DNA of 64,000 nt from Marinobacter sp. BW6. Its GTDB lineage: Bacteria > Pseudomonadota > Gammaproteobacteria > Pseudomonadales > Oleiphilaceae. Below, in pieces: positions 15,436-23,798 of this stretch. Every line of letters begins with the position of its first letter. Within the stretch, counting starts at the first letter, position 1. The notes beneath the pieces are model-generated. The model worked only from the letters and a program-made list of their open reading frames with translations, did not search any database and was not told the DNA's origin. The stretch spans positions 1,116,001 to 1,180,000 of the forward strand of contig NZ_VIRN01000064.1 of the NCBI RefSeq assembly GCF_008107725.1. The letters run 5' to 3'. Made by a program: the position numbers and the translations under genes.

Positions 15436-15458
15436 GAATCGGGACAGGCCCATTTTCT
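15436..15458 (+). repeat. Dispersed CCGGGACAG repeat, copy 6 (diverged)
   Basis: AGAATCGGGACAGGCCCATT followed by TTC, 8 bp after the stop of the zinc-ribbon gene. Confidence 0.6.
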
Positions 15459-15477
15459 GAAAGCGTTCGACATAACC

Positions 15478-16140
15478 ATGCACAGCAGCAGCCTGCGAGG
15501 CAGCGATTTCAAAATCACCCAGGATGGCGAGGGCATTCCGCACGCGGACTTGTTTTCGTCGTTTCAGGATACGGATCGCCTTGGCATCGTTGTCCCTCGT
15601 CGGTTAGAGGGCATTGGTGCAATGACCCTCATCATGGCCTACGTCACGGCGTTCTATGACCGCTATCGCGAGCGCGGGCCAGAGTTTTATGCCTACCCGG
15701 ATTTCTTTACGTTTCAGCGAGAGGCCCCCTGTGCCGACTATGGCATGTTCGACATCTGGCCAAACCACAAGAACGTCCACGTTCCAAACGATGCGCGGAA
15801 GACCGCAGAGGCCATTAACGGGCGGGGCGTGAACGTTTTACTGGTTCCCGACAACGACCCGCGGGAGGTTGCGATCTCACCGGCTGAACGGGAAAGCGCC
15901 AGGCGCAATGTCCAGCGCTGTTTTGCCTACTCCGGGTCCGGTACTGCGGCGTCGTCCGATCTTGTCATCGAGTGCCGGAGTGAGTTGCTCCGCGATTATG
16001 CATTGTCCGTTCTCGATTCCGTACCTGCTGATGACTCGGTGCTTGAAGAACGCAGGCAGTGGGAAGCACGAATGGCCGGAGAGACGTTGCGCCAAACGTT
16101 TCGTAAATCGGACTTAGATGATGCTTTGCGGCGGCTGTAA
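15478..16140 (+). CDS. Hypothetical protein, 220 residues
   Basis: A soluble protein without signal peptide or membrane segment. A central segment DYGMFDIWPNHKNVHVP and LLVPDNDPREV suggests an alpha/beta fold, and the last 40 residues look helical. I do not recognise the family. It follows the zinc-ribbon gene by 49 bp, with a diverged dispersed repeat between them. Confidence 0.65.
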   Translation: MHSSSLRGSDFKITQDGEGIPHADLFSSFQDTDRLGIVVPRRLEGIGAMTLIMAYVTAFYDRYRERGPEFYAYPDFFTFQREAPCADYGMFDIWPNHKNVHVPNDARKTAEAINGRGVNVLLVPDNDPREVAISPAERESARRNVQRCFAYSGSGTAASSDLVIECRSELLRDYALSVLDSVPADDSVLEERRQWEARMAGETLRQTFRKSDLDDALRRL

Positions 16141-16158
16141 TTCGAATTATGGCTGACA

Positions 16159-16258
16159 TTGCTGGATGCTGGCTTTCGTGGCCTGCTGGGCTACGCACGC
16201 CCTGTCTTTAGTCGGCCGTGCGTGATGCGGGTTATAGGAGTAGCCAATCGGAAAGTAA
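16159..16258 (+). repeat. Direct repeat, left copy, downstream of the CARDB operon
   Basis: The first 38 bases match 18051-18088 with three differences, and a weaker match continues to about 16258. With the copy at 18051 it brackets the two-gene operon between them. Confidence 0.8.
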
Positions 16259-16271
16259 GCCCGCCGCTGTT

Positions 16272-16826
16272 TTAGAGTATTTCTTCAATCGGGTAGACGT
16301 ACTGCAGATAAAGGTAAAAGAACAGCAGAGAAATCACCAGGATGATCACACCCAGTACTGGTGAACTGACCTTGATGCCGGAGGTCGACGCTTCCAGCGT
16401 AGAGAGGCCCCGATTTCCCTCCTTGTCGGTCGCTTTCAGGTCCGCCCGAAACTGCAGCCACGAAAAATAGATGCCAGCTCCAACCAAGACAATGACAACG
16501 ACAAAGATGATCCGCGACGACAACAGTTGCCACTCGAATACGCGTTGTCGGTGGTCGTATCCTTCCGTACGGTAGTCGTAATAGGCCTTGAGGGCGGACT
16601 GCATGGCGGCTTGCCCTTCCGCGTCCATCAAATTGCCAGAGATTATCACCGGGGCCTGCAGCGGTTGGAGACCGCTCTGATTGTCCTCCGCTTCGAGGGC
16701 AGACTTCATGGTATCGATCCGTGAAGTGTCCGCCAGTTTAGAGCTGTTTTCACGTTCCTCGCTCCAGGACATCGACATCGGCCCCATCAACAACGCGCTT
16801 ACGAATAATGCATGCCAAAATCGCAT
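16272..16826 (-). CDS. Envelope protein with two transmembrane helices
   Basis: A 184-residue protein: a signal sequence (about residues 1-20), an extracytoplasmic helical stretch, a transmembrane helix (about 107-127), a short cytoplasmic loop and a second helix (about 155-175). Its start codon overlaps the stop of the upstream CARDB gene by one base (TAATG), so the two are coupled and probably work together. No named family. Confidence 0.7.
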   Translation of the reverse strand: MRFWHALFVSALLMGPMSMSWSEERENSSKLADTSRIDTMKSALEAEDNQSGLQPLQAPVIISGNLMDAEGQAAMQSALKAYYDYRTEGYDHRQRVFEWQLLSSRIIFVVVIVLVGAGIYFSWLQFRADLKATDKEGNRGLSTLEASTSGIKVSSPVLGVIILVISLLFFYLYLQYVYPIEEIL

Positions 16827-17911
16827 TATATGTTGTCCTCCAGAGCGGTCAGGAACTGGATGCTGCGCAGGCGCCAGTTGATACGCTCGTAATAGCCTTT
16901 GTCGGCCTCGGTTTGCTGGTAGGCCTCGAATTCAGCGTCGGTCAGGATGTTTCTGAGGATGGCCAACAGATCGTTTGCGAGCCCGCTGCCCCAGTCACCC
17001 AACGCCTCGGGCAGCTCCGGCAGATCGGCGCCCTGAACCTGGATAGCTATGGGAGACATTATGGTGCCATCCGGACTAACGTATTCAACCAGGCCGTCCG
17101 GTCTCAGGCGCCGCTTTGACCCGTCCTGCCATTTCAAGACGATAGAGCCGTCTTCAAGAATGGTTCGTGTAGCGTCGGATGTGCCGACTGGGGTCTCCGG
17201 GGTGACGGAAGGCGGGCCGAGATTGACCTGTTCACGCTCTAGGATGCGAAGTTCCTGATTCCGATGCTCGGGCAGGAGCACCTCGAATCTCGGCAGGGCT
17301 TGAATGAGCATGAGGGACACGTTAACCGATAGTGTCTGGCAATGAGTGTTGTTGTCTTCGATGGCCTCTTGGACTTTGTCTCCCGGGTCTATGCGGGCGC
17401 AGAGTTGGTACCGGCCCGGTGGAATGTCAGTTGGCAGTATTGCCGAGGTGTGATAACGCGCGCGTTGCCGTGGAGGCAAGGTGTCGGTATTGCTGACGCG
17501 TCCACCCTTGAGCAGGACGCCATCGAAGTAGTGTTCGTCGTAGCGGGCATAGCCAGTGGGCATGATTTTACGGGTTATGAAAATGTCGATCATATAGCCG
17601 TTGTTGGATGAGCGGGTCCCCTGTGCCACGCGATCCCCGCGGTTTATGGCAGTCAAGGTGAGGGAAGTGCCGATGTCTTCTCCGGCGTTTGCGGTATCTG
17701 GCGCTTCTAGCCCGATCATCAGATCGGGCTGAGCCCAAGTCAGTCCGGGATAGAGGGATAAGCCGAAAATCACAATGAAGTAAAAATAAAACGGCGTATT
17801 TATGTTCTGGGGGGCCTGCCTTTGCAAACTGCTTTTTTTGTTAGACCCGTTTTCAATCTGGTCTCTGGGTGACCTCATCCCGGATGAAATTTTTTCTTTG
17901 AGTTCATTCAT
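16826..17911 (-). CDS. CARDB-like adhesion-domain membrane protein
   Basis: A 361-residue protein with an N-terminal membrane anchor (about residues 40-60). Residues about 65-205 form a CARDB-like immunoglobulin-type domain (PDLMIGLEAPDTANAGEDI..., ending in DNNTHCQ), used in extracellular recognition. A VEYVSPDG-type segment follows, then a helical C-terminus. Coupling with the next gene suggests a two-component envelope system. The operon sits between two direct repeats, which hints at acquisition as a unit. Confidence 0.7.
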   Translation of the reverse strand: MNELKEKISSGMRSPRDQIENGSNKKSSLQRQAPQNINTPFYFYFIVIFGLSLYPGLTWAQPDLMIGLEAPDTANAGEDIGTSLTLTAINRGDRVAQGTRSSNNGYMIDIFITRKIMPTGYARYDEHYFDGVLLKGGRVSNTDTLPPRQRARYHTSAILPTDIPPGRYQLCARIDPGDKVQEAIEDNNTHCQTLSVNVSLMLIQALPRFEVLLPEHRNQELRILEREQVNLGPPSVTPETPVGTSDATRTILEDGSIVLKWQDGSKRRLRPDGLVEYVSPDGTIMSPIAIQVQGADLPELPEALGDWGSGLANDLLAILRNILTDAEFEAYQQTEADKGYYERINWRLRSIQFLTALEDNI

Positions 17912-18050
17912 TTCGCCACATCCTTTTAGCGTGTTGATGGCGGCACAGATCGATAACTCCGGAAATATCTCGATCTGAGGGTGTTTAAAAAATATACACC
18001 CATATTGTTTGATTGTCGTTGGACAGCAAAAACATCCCCCGCGCCGTCGC

Positions 18051-18150
18051 TTGCTGGATGCTGGCTTTCGCGGCCTCCTGGGCTATGCTTGCGTTATCTG
18101 GAGGCGGCCTTGGGGCGGCTTGCAGGAGAAGCTAATCGAATAAGTGCAGA
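18051..18150 (+). repeat. Direct repeat, right copy, upstream of the CARDB operon
   Basis: TTGCTGGATGCTGGCTTTCG and the following 18 bases match 16159-16196 with three mismatches in 38. Similarity continues in AGGAGAAGCTAATCGAATAA versus AGGAGTAGCCAATCGGAAAG. Confidence 0.8.
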
Positions 18151-18202
18151 GTAGTGGCTGTAACAGGAGGTTCTGCCCGAGAAAATCGAAAAGGGATTTG
18201 TC

Positions 18203-19594
18203 ATGAAAGATCGCTTCAACGGCACCCGCCTTGCCTTCATTATTGCAATAGTTCTCTCACTGTCGGCCTGTATTTCTCATCAGCGTTACCGTACCGAATC
18301 TGGTTTGTGTATTTCGGCCAACCCTCTTGAAGAATGTTCTCAGCATACGCTCCAAGTATTTCAGTCCCCCGAGGCGATTAACGAAAAGTACCACTTGGGC
18401 TTTGTCGAATTCGACGATCAGGGGCAGCTCTGGGATCGTGGGCAATTAAGGGAGGTGATCGGCCAGGTCAATACTTTGGCCGCCCATCAGGATCTTTTGA
18501 TGGTGGTGTTTGTGCATGGCTGGAAGCATAGTGCGCAAGCCGGAGACAACAATATATCCAGTTTTCGAGCGTCATTGCGTCGATTGAGTGCACTGGAGTC
18601 AGCAATGAGCGCCAGGACCGGTACGCCGTCAAGGGAAGTAGTCGGCATCTATCTGGGCTGGCGCGGCGGCTCCGTGAGTTTGCCTGGATTGAAAGAGCTG
18701 ACATTCTGGGAGCGCAAGAATACCGCCCATAAAGTAGGGCGGGGTGGCGCGACTGAATTGCTCAGCCGCCTGGAGCTCGTTCAGAAAACCAAACGGGCTC
18801 AGTCGCTTGCCGATGGCAAACCCCACCGTACCCGTTTTGTCGTGGTGGGGCACAGTTTTGGTGGAGCTCTGGTCTTTTCAGCGATGAGCGAGATTTTAGA
18901 GAACGGATTTGTACAAACTTATGGCCCGGACGCAGTGGTGAGCGATACAGTCGGCTTCGCGGATCTGGTTGTCCTGATCAACCCGGCTTTCGAGGCAGGA
19001 CGCTATGCGGCGCTCAGTGACATGGCGAATGAGCGGCGGCGGTACTTTCAGGGCCAGTTGCCAGTATTGGCGGTACTCACCTCTGAGGACGACGATGCAA
19101 CCGGCATGGCATTCCCCCTGGGCCGCTGGTTTTCTACGCTGTTTGAAACCGAGCGGGATGCCCAGCGCCTTAATCCCGTTACCGGGGAGAACGAAGTTAT
19201 CGATCAGGGCTCTGCCAATGTGACGGCATTGGGCCACTTCGATCCCTATCTGACCCATTCCCTTCGTGCGGAGGAGACCCTTGCGGACGACGAGCAAGGC
19301 GGTTTCAGCGCATCCACGGCAGTTCAGACGTTCGTTGAAGCCAGCAAGGGCTGGGAAGCAGACAAGCCAGGTAGACGCATCCCGTTTGAAGGCGCAGTGC
19401 TCGAGCGCACGGATTCCTCGGCCGGGCGAAATCCTTATTTGAATATACGGGTGGATGGCGAATTGATTCGGGATCACAACGATATTTATGATCCAAGAAT
19501 TGCGAGCTTCATTCGGCAACTGATTCTGATTTCTTCCCAGAGCCAGGATGAGGAAGATCGGGCAGATGCGCGAATAAAGATGGCCACCCCTTAG
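18203..19594 (+). CDS. Alpha/beta-hydrolase lipoprotein
   Basis: A 463-residue lipoprotein with lipobox LSAC at about residue 23. The mature part has a serine-hydrolase core: FVHGWKHS near residue 105 for the oxyanion hole, and VVVGHSFGGAL near residue 213 with the nucleophile serine. This resembles the DUF900/esterase-type alpha/beta hydrolases. It is probably tethered to the outer membrane, where it could act on lipids or esters. The stop lies beside a dispersed repeat. AAGGGA precedes the start. Confidence 0.8.
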   Translation: MKDRFNGTRLAFIIAIVLSLSACISHQRYRTESGLCISANPLEECSQHTLQVFQSPEAINEKYHLGFVEFDDQGQLWDRGQLREVIGQVNTLAAHQDLLMVVFVHGWKHSAQAGDNNISSFRASLRRLSALESAMSARTGTPSREVVGIYLGWRGGSVSLPGLKELTFWERKNTAHKVGRGGATELLSRLELVQKTKRAQSLADGKPHRTRFVVVGHSFGGALVFSAMSEILENGFVQTYGPDAVVSDTVGFADLVVLINPAFEAGRYAALSDMANERRRYFQGQLPVLAVLTSEDDDATGMAFPLGRWFSTLFETERDAQRLNPVTGENEVIDQGSANVTALGHFDPYLTHSLRAEETLADDEQGGFSASTAVQTFVEASKGWEADKPGRRIPFEGAVLERTDSSAGRNPYLNIRVDGELIRDHNDIYDPRIASFIRQLILISSQSQDEEDRADARIKMATP

Positions 19595-19595
19595 A

Positions 19596-19614
19596 TACGG
19601 AGACAGATCTATCT
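19596..19614 (+). repeat. Dispersed CCGGGACAG repeat, copy 7 (diverged)
   Basis: TACGGAGACAGATCTATCT, touching the stop codon of the hydrolase lipoprotein and immediately preceding the zinc-ribbon gene remnant. Confidence 0.6.
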
Positions 19615-19667
19615 TACTCGAAAAACCACTGTGAGTGCTGCGGTAGTGGGCTGTCCGGTCGTGACCG
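19612..19667 (+). pseudogene. Remnant of the zinc-ribbon membrane gene at 15195
   Basis: Bases 19612-19654 match 15255-15297 of the intact gene at nearly every position. Bases 19655-19667 then match 15419-15431, so about 120 bp, including the transmembrane segment, are missing. It has no open frame of its own and is a decayed, internally deleted duplicate. Confidence 0.75.
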
Positions 19668-19678
19668 TCATCCGTTCT

Positions 19679-20479
19679 CTATTTCGAACAAGTGTACAGA
19701 AAGCGCAATAAACGCCTCTCGCTCGTTAGCCGGCGAACGCCGGCCAAAAATCGCTGCACGCCCAGAAAATTCTCCTCACCCTCACAGTCGATAAGCGCAT
19801 CTTTTCGTTTTTCGCGCGCATCGTGCCAACGTTTGGACAACAGAGCACAATTCGCCGTGGTATCGCGAGCTTCAAGCAGCTTGAGACCGGATTCCTGTAT
19901 TAATTGCTCGTTGACGCCCGGGGGGCTAAAAAAATACAAGCCATCTGGGCACCGATTCTCAAGCTCTTCATATGAAATCAGTCCCCCAATCACCAAAGCG
20001 TCACTAAAAACGAATTTCCCACCAGGTTTGAGCAACCTTTGTGTGTTGGAGAGAACTTCTCTCCGAAGCGGGACATGACACAGGACATCCGTGGAATAGA
20101 TGGCGTCAAACGAATTATCTTCATAGGGCAATTCTTTAGACGCATCGTGTTGTTCAAATTTTACGAGGTCGCTGACCTTCTCATTTTCGGCCAACGCATT
20201 AGCCGTTTTCACGCCCGACGCATTTATCTCGAACCCTACAACCCGACAGCCTATACGCTTTGCCAGGTCGACAGCGTACCCGCCAGATCCACACCCTATG
20301 TCCAGGACCGATGAATCCGATGTCAGCTGAAGTAACTCGGGTATCTCGTGAGATTCTTCAGTCGAAACCCAACTGGTTTGCCCATAGTCCTCGCCATATG
20401 TCTCCAGCCGGACCTCGCTGTAGGTTTCCAGCGAGTAATTGCTGTACGAGCTACTGTAGAGATCGACTTTTTTGCTCAT
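19679..20479 (-). CDS. Class I SAM-dependent methyltransferase
   Basis: A 266-residue cytoplasmic methyltransferase. Motif I VLDIGCGSGGYAVDLA is at about residues 59-74, the acidic ribose-binding residue follows in VVGFEIN, and motif IV/post-motif segments are DAIYSTDVLCH and LLKPGGKFVF. The acceptor substrate is unknown. It resembles small-molecule methyltransferases of the UbiE/Methyltransf_11 kind. GGGAAG precedes the start. The MOSC gene lies 528 bp further upstream on the same strand. Confidence 0.88.
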   Translation of the reverse strand: MSKKVDLYSSSYSNYSLETYSEVRLETYGEDYGQTSWVSTEESHEIPELLQLTSDSSVLDIGCGSGGYAVDLAKRIGCRVVGFEINASGVKTANALAENEKVSDLVKFEQHDASKELPYEDNSFDAIYSTDVLCHVPLRREVLSNTQRLLKPGGKFVFSDALVIGGLISYEELENRCPDGLYFFSPPGVNEQLIQESGLKLLEARDTTANCALLSKRWHDAREKRKDALIDCEGEENFLGVQRFLAGVRRLTSERRLLRFLYTCSK

Positions 20480-20506
20480 GGGTTCTTCCCTTTCTGTGCT
20501 GATGAC

Positions 20507-21010
20507 TCAGAGCTGGTGGAATAGCAATGCTTGCACTTCGTCACCAACAGCCAGCTCACCCCCTTCAATCACCCGCGTAGTAATGCCTCCATGCCCACGC
20601 ATGGCGTTGTACCCACCCGGCCCGAGGGCGGTCTCCATCTTGCTGCAGGGGTGGCACAGGCCCGTATATTCCAGCACCACACCACCAATCCGGAACCGTT
20701 TGCCTTTCAGGGCCAGCAGGTTCAGGCCAGAGACGACGATGTTGCGCCGGAAAACGTCGGGTTCAATGGCTTCCCGCTGCAGGCATGAGGCAATGGCATG
20801 CAGGTGTTCTTTCTGGATCAGGGTCACCTGCCGTTTGCTGGTATCGCGGCCCTTGAATCGATCTCCGTCCAGCCCTTTGCCCGGGGTGGCCATCACCCTC
20901 TCGAGCACCTGCATGGGCTCGCCGCGTGCAGGGCGGATGCCAATCCACTCAACGCGGCCGCATTGAGGAAGTGTGTCGAGCAGGGTTTGTAGTGGGGTCG
21001 ATTCGGGCAT
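20507..21010 (-). CDS. MOSC-domain protein
   Basis: A 167-residue MOSC protein (molybdenum cofactor sulfurase C-terminal type). The core is GLDGDRFKGR, then VTLIQ..HL, with the conserved cysteine in CHPCSKME. Such proteins are thought to carry sulfur or bind molybdenum cofactor. The same N-terminal sequence (SLQTLLDTLP..GRV..IGIRPARG) occurs as a truncated fragment at 57393-57512. Followed downstream by the methyltransferase. Confidence 0.88.
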   Translation of the reverse strand: MPESTPLQTLLDTLPQCGRVEWIGIRPARGEPMQVLERVMATPGKGLDGDRFKGRDTSKRQVTLIQKEHLHAIASCLQREAIEPDVFRRNIVVSGLNLLALKGKRFRIGGVVLEYTGLCHPCSKMETALGPGGYNAMRGHGGITTRVIEGGELAVGDEVQALLFHQL

Positions 21011-21047
21011 GGGCGTTATAAAACTCCTTGGGCGATGAGTTGGAGGC

Positions 21048-21800
21048 TCAGGACAAAACCTGGCCGCCGTCCACCACCAGTGTCTGGCCAGTAATCCAGC
21101 GGGCCATATCGGAGGCCAGGAATAACGCTACGTCGGCGACTTCCTCCGGCGTGCCCAGGCGCCCGAAGGGAATCCCTCCGCGAATACGCTGGTAGAGCTC
21201 TGGATTGTTCTGCCGGGCCTGATCCCAGACGCCGCCCGGAAACTCGATCGAGCCCGGCGCAACGCCATTAACACGCACTTTATGCGGGGCCATGGTCACC
21301 GCCAGGCTGCCGGTGTAGTGAGCGACGGCGGCCTTGATGGCTGCGTAGGGAGCGGTGCGTGTCGAGGCATGCAGCGCGGCGATGGAGGCAATGTTGATGA
21401 TTGTGCCCCCGGTTTCCTTAAGCGCCGGGAGGCAGGTATGGCCGGCGCGAACCGTGCCCATCAGATCCACTTCAACGCTGCTCAGCCAGCCTTCTTCGTT
21501 GTCCTCCCGCCCGAACGCCGAGGCGCAATTGACCAGCACATCCAGGCCACCCAACTCGTCCATGGCGCTCTGCAGATAGGTCTCCAGCGCGGTCTTGTCG
21601 CCGATGTCGCAGGGGGCCACATGCAGCGCCGCCAGCCCCTCGCCTGCCACCTCTTCCGCCAGCGCGTCCAGGGACGCCTGCCCGCGTGCGCAGACAGAGA
21701 CGCTTGCGCCGGCTCGGGCAAATCCCAGCACGATGGCCCGGCCAATACCTTTGCTGCCGCCAGCGACGATGACGCGCCGGCCGTGGAAATCAAACGTCAT
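21048..21800 (-). CDS. Short-chain dehydrogenase/reductase
   Basis: A 250-residue classical SDR. The nucleotide-binding GGSKGIGRA is at residues 14-22, NCAS near residue 90 corresponds to NNAG, and the catalytic Ser, Tyr and Lys are in ASIAAL and YAAIKAA. The C-terminal GQTLVVDGGQ is typical. The substrate is unknown. It starts with AGGAG eight bases upstream and lies 37 bp before the MOSC gene, probably in one transcript. Confidence 0.9.
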   Translation of the reverse strand: MTFDFHGRRVIVAGGSKGIGRAIVLGFARAGASVSVCARGQASLDALAEEVAGEGLAALHVAPCDIGDKTALETYLQSAMDELGGLDVLVNCASAFGREDNEEGWLSSVEVDLMGTVRAGHTCLPALKETGGTIINIASIAALHASTRTAPYAAIKAAVAHYTGSLAVTMAPHKVRVNGVAPGSIEFPGGVWDQARQNNPELYQRIRGGIPFGRLGTPEEVADVALFLASDMARWITGQTLVVDGGQVLS

Positions 21801-21861
21801 TGAAGGCTCCTGTTTTCCCGCAAGGTATCGTCTCGCCGTTGGGGACCTCGAACTCTTTTGT

Positions 21862-21903
21862 CTAGGTTCCCTCTTTGAGTTTTGCTTTGCAATTGCCGCT
21901 AAG
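21862..21903 (-). pseudogene. C-terminal remnant of a 55-residue zinc protein
   Basis: Read on the minus strand this gives LSGNCKAKLKEGT and a stop, matching the end MSGNCKAKFKKGN of the intact gene at 34374-34541. Nothing upstream matches, and an inverted dispersed repeat (21930-21948) lies at the break. Confidence 0.65.
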
Positions 21904-21929
21904 CTGAACGGATACCCAGCTCTGAAAAA

Positions 21930-21948
21930 AATAGATCTGTTCCGGACT
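21930..21948 (-). repeat. Dispersed CCGGGACAG repeat, copy 8 (inverted)
   Basis: On the minus strand it reads GTCCGGAACAGATCTATTT, at the broken end of the zinc-protein remnant. Confidence 0.75.
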
Positions 21949-22067
21949 ATGCTGGATGGATTAGTGGTACCAGAAAGTGGCGCAAGGGACTATGATTTTA
22001 ATGTGTGTCCAGCTAGACGGCTTTAAGCTGGGAGGCAGGGTTATATTTTTGGCCAGGAGGCATCTCG

Positions 22068-22739
22068 ATGCACGGTCGCTGCGGCTTTACGTGTGGACTG
22101 TTTGGTTTCTCACTTCTGATACTGTTGATGCCCACCATGGGTGCGGCTAACGAAGCAGGGAAAAAACTGGCGCAACAGGGCGGTGAAGGGGTGCAAGCCT
22201 GTTCTTCCTGTCACGGCGCGCAGGGCGGTGGGAATGCAGCCGCCGGATGGCCGCGCTTGGCGGGGTTGAATGCCGATTATATGGCCCAGCAACTCACAGC
22301 AATGGCTGACGGCACTCGGAGCAACCCGATTATGGCCCCCATTGCCTCTGCGCTTTCAGAGCAGCAGCGTGGGGATGTCGCGGAATACTTCGCCAGCCTG
22401 AAACCTCCGACCATGGCACCCGGTGGGGAAGTGGATCAGAAAACCTTGCATCGGGGGGAGACGCTCGCTCAGCGTGGAGACTGGCAACAGGGTATTCCCG
22501 CTTGTACCTCCTGCCACGGCCTCCAGGGTCAAGGCGTGGGTGTCGCTTTCCCATCGATTGCGGGGCAACCGGCAATGTACCTCCAAAACCAGATCAAGGC
22601 CTGGCAGTCCGGCAGCCGCCACAACGACCCCAATGGCTTGATGGCATCGGTTGCAAAACGCCTCAGTGACGAAGATAGCCAGGCGGTGACCGCCTGGTTC
22701 GCCTCGTTGCCCGCCAAACCTTCCAATAACGATCAATAA
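22068..22739 (+). CDS. tsdB: Di-heme cytochrome c (TsdB/cytochrome c4-like)
   Basis: A 223-residue periplasmic cytochrome. A signal peptide covers about residues 1-26. Two class I heme domains follow, with CSSCH at 45-49 and CTSCH near 144. It precedes the TsdA-like gene by 19 bp. In several proteobacteria TsdB is the di-heme electron acceptor of thiosulfate dehydrogenase, and the layout here fits tsdBA. A general cytochrome c4 role cannot be excluded. AGGAGG precedes the start. Confidence 0.82.
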   Translation: MHGRCGFTCGLFGFSLLILLMPTMGAANEAGKKLAQQGGEGVQACSSCHGAQGGGNAAAGWPRLAGLNADYMAQQLTAMADGTRSNPIMAPIASALSEQQRGDVAEYFASLKPPTMAPGGEVDQKTLHRGETLAQRGDWQQGIPACTSCHGLQGQGVGVAFPSIAGQPAMYLQNQIKAWQSGSRHNDPNGLMASVAKRLSDEDSQAVTAWFASLPAKPSNNDQ

Positions 22740-22758
22740 TCCGACCCGAGAGGCCGCC

Positions 22759-23751
22759 ATGACAGCAAAGGACAGCAAACACCCCCTTCGTGGCATCCGG
22801 AGTCCGCTGTTGCCAGCGGTCCTGGCGCTCTTTGTACTTTCAGTGAATGCCCAGGTTGATGAGACGCTCACTGAGCAGGTGGAACTTGAACCGGCTCCAG
22901 AAGCCGGCGCGGAGGGGTACCATCAGCCCCCAAGCCTCGACGATATTCCCGAAGGGCCGTTCGGTGACAGCGTGCGCAGCGGTTGGGAGGCATTCGTGAA
23001 TACGCGCCAGCACCCGAAAGCCAAGCGCTTTGTGGGTAACAAGCAGAATTGCGGCAATTGTCATCTGGCCGGCGGTCTCGCCGCTAACTCCGCTCCCATG
23101 TGGGGCGCGTGGGGGATTTATCCCAAATACCGGGGCAAGAACGATCACGTCAATACCATGGATGAACGCATTCGCGGCTGCTTCACCTACTCGATGAATG
23201 CGAACAGTTCGGAGGCCGGTGGACCGCCCGAGCCCGATAGCCAGGTGCTCAAGGATCTGCAAACGTTCTTTTTCTGGTCGGCCCAGGGGGCACCGATTGG
23301 CAAGAATCTGCCTGGACGCGGTTATGCGGCTGTTCCCGAACCCCAAAACGGAAGCAGCGTGAGCCGTGGTGAGGAGGTGTACCAGAATCAATGCAGCATT
23401 TGCCATGGCAGTGACGGCAGTGGAAAATTCGCGGACGATGGCCGCCAGATTTTCCCGCCACTTTGGGGTGCTGGAGCCTACAACTGGGGGGCTGGAATGC
23501 ACCGGATCAACACAGCGGCTGCCTTCATCAAATACAACATGCCTCTTGGCAAAGCCAGTCCTGTGGAGAAGGAAGCCGTTCTCACGGACCAGCAAGCCTG
23601 GGATGTGGCTGCCTACATCAACAGTCACGAACGGCCTCAAGATCCCCGGTGGGAAGGCAACAAGGCTAGCACGGACGAGAAATGGCACACGCACCAATGC
23701 CTCTACAACGAGACCGTTAGAGGACATACGTTGGGCGACGGCGCGGGTTAG
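22759..23751 (+). CDS. tsdA: Thiosulfate dehydrogenase-like di-heme cytochrome c
   Basis: A 330-residue exported cytochrome resembling TsdA, which oxidises thiosulfate to tetrathionate in the periplasm, reversibly in some bacteria. Heme motifs CGNCH (98-102) and CSICH (212-216) are present. Cys141 in RIRGCFTYSMN is in place for the unusual Cys heme ligand of TsdA, and YNMPLG carries a possible Met ligand to the second heme. PPLWG and GAGM blocks also match the family. It forms an operon with the upstream cytochrome. Identity rests on recognised motifs only. Confidence 0.8.
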   Translation: MTAKDSKHPLRGIRSPLLPAVLALFVLSVNAQVDETLTEQVELEPAPEAGAEGYHQPPSLDDIPEGPFGDSVRSGWEAFVNTRQHPKAKRFVGNKQNCGNCHLAGGLAANSAPMWGAWGIYPKYRGKNDHVNTMDERIRGCFTYSMNANSSEAGGPPEPDSQVLKDLQTFFFWSAQGAPIGKNLPGRGYAAVPEPQNGSSVSRGEEVYQNQCSICHGSDGSGKFADDGRQIFPPLWGAGAYNWGAGMHRINTAAAFIKYNMPLGKASPVEKEAVLTDQQAWDVAAYINSHERPQDPRWEGNKASTDEKWHTHQCLYNETVRGHTLGDGAG

Positions 23752-23798
23752 CGACACCGATTAACCAGCCAGTGTGGATACCAGTGCTCGGCGCTGCA

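Noticed and set aside
16194-16226. ACGCACG...CGTGCGT hairpin downstream of the 220-residue gene
   Set aside because: The loop is long and there is no T-run, so I do not call it a terminator.
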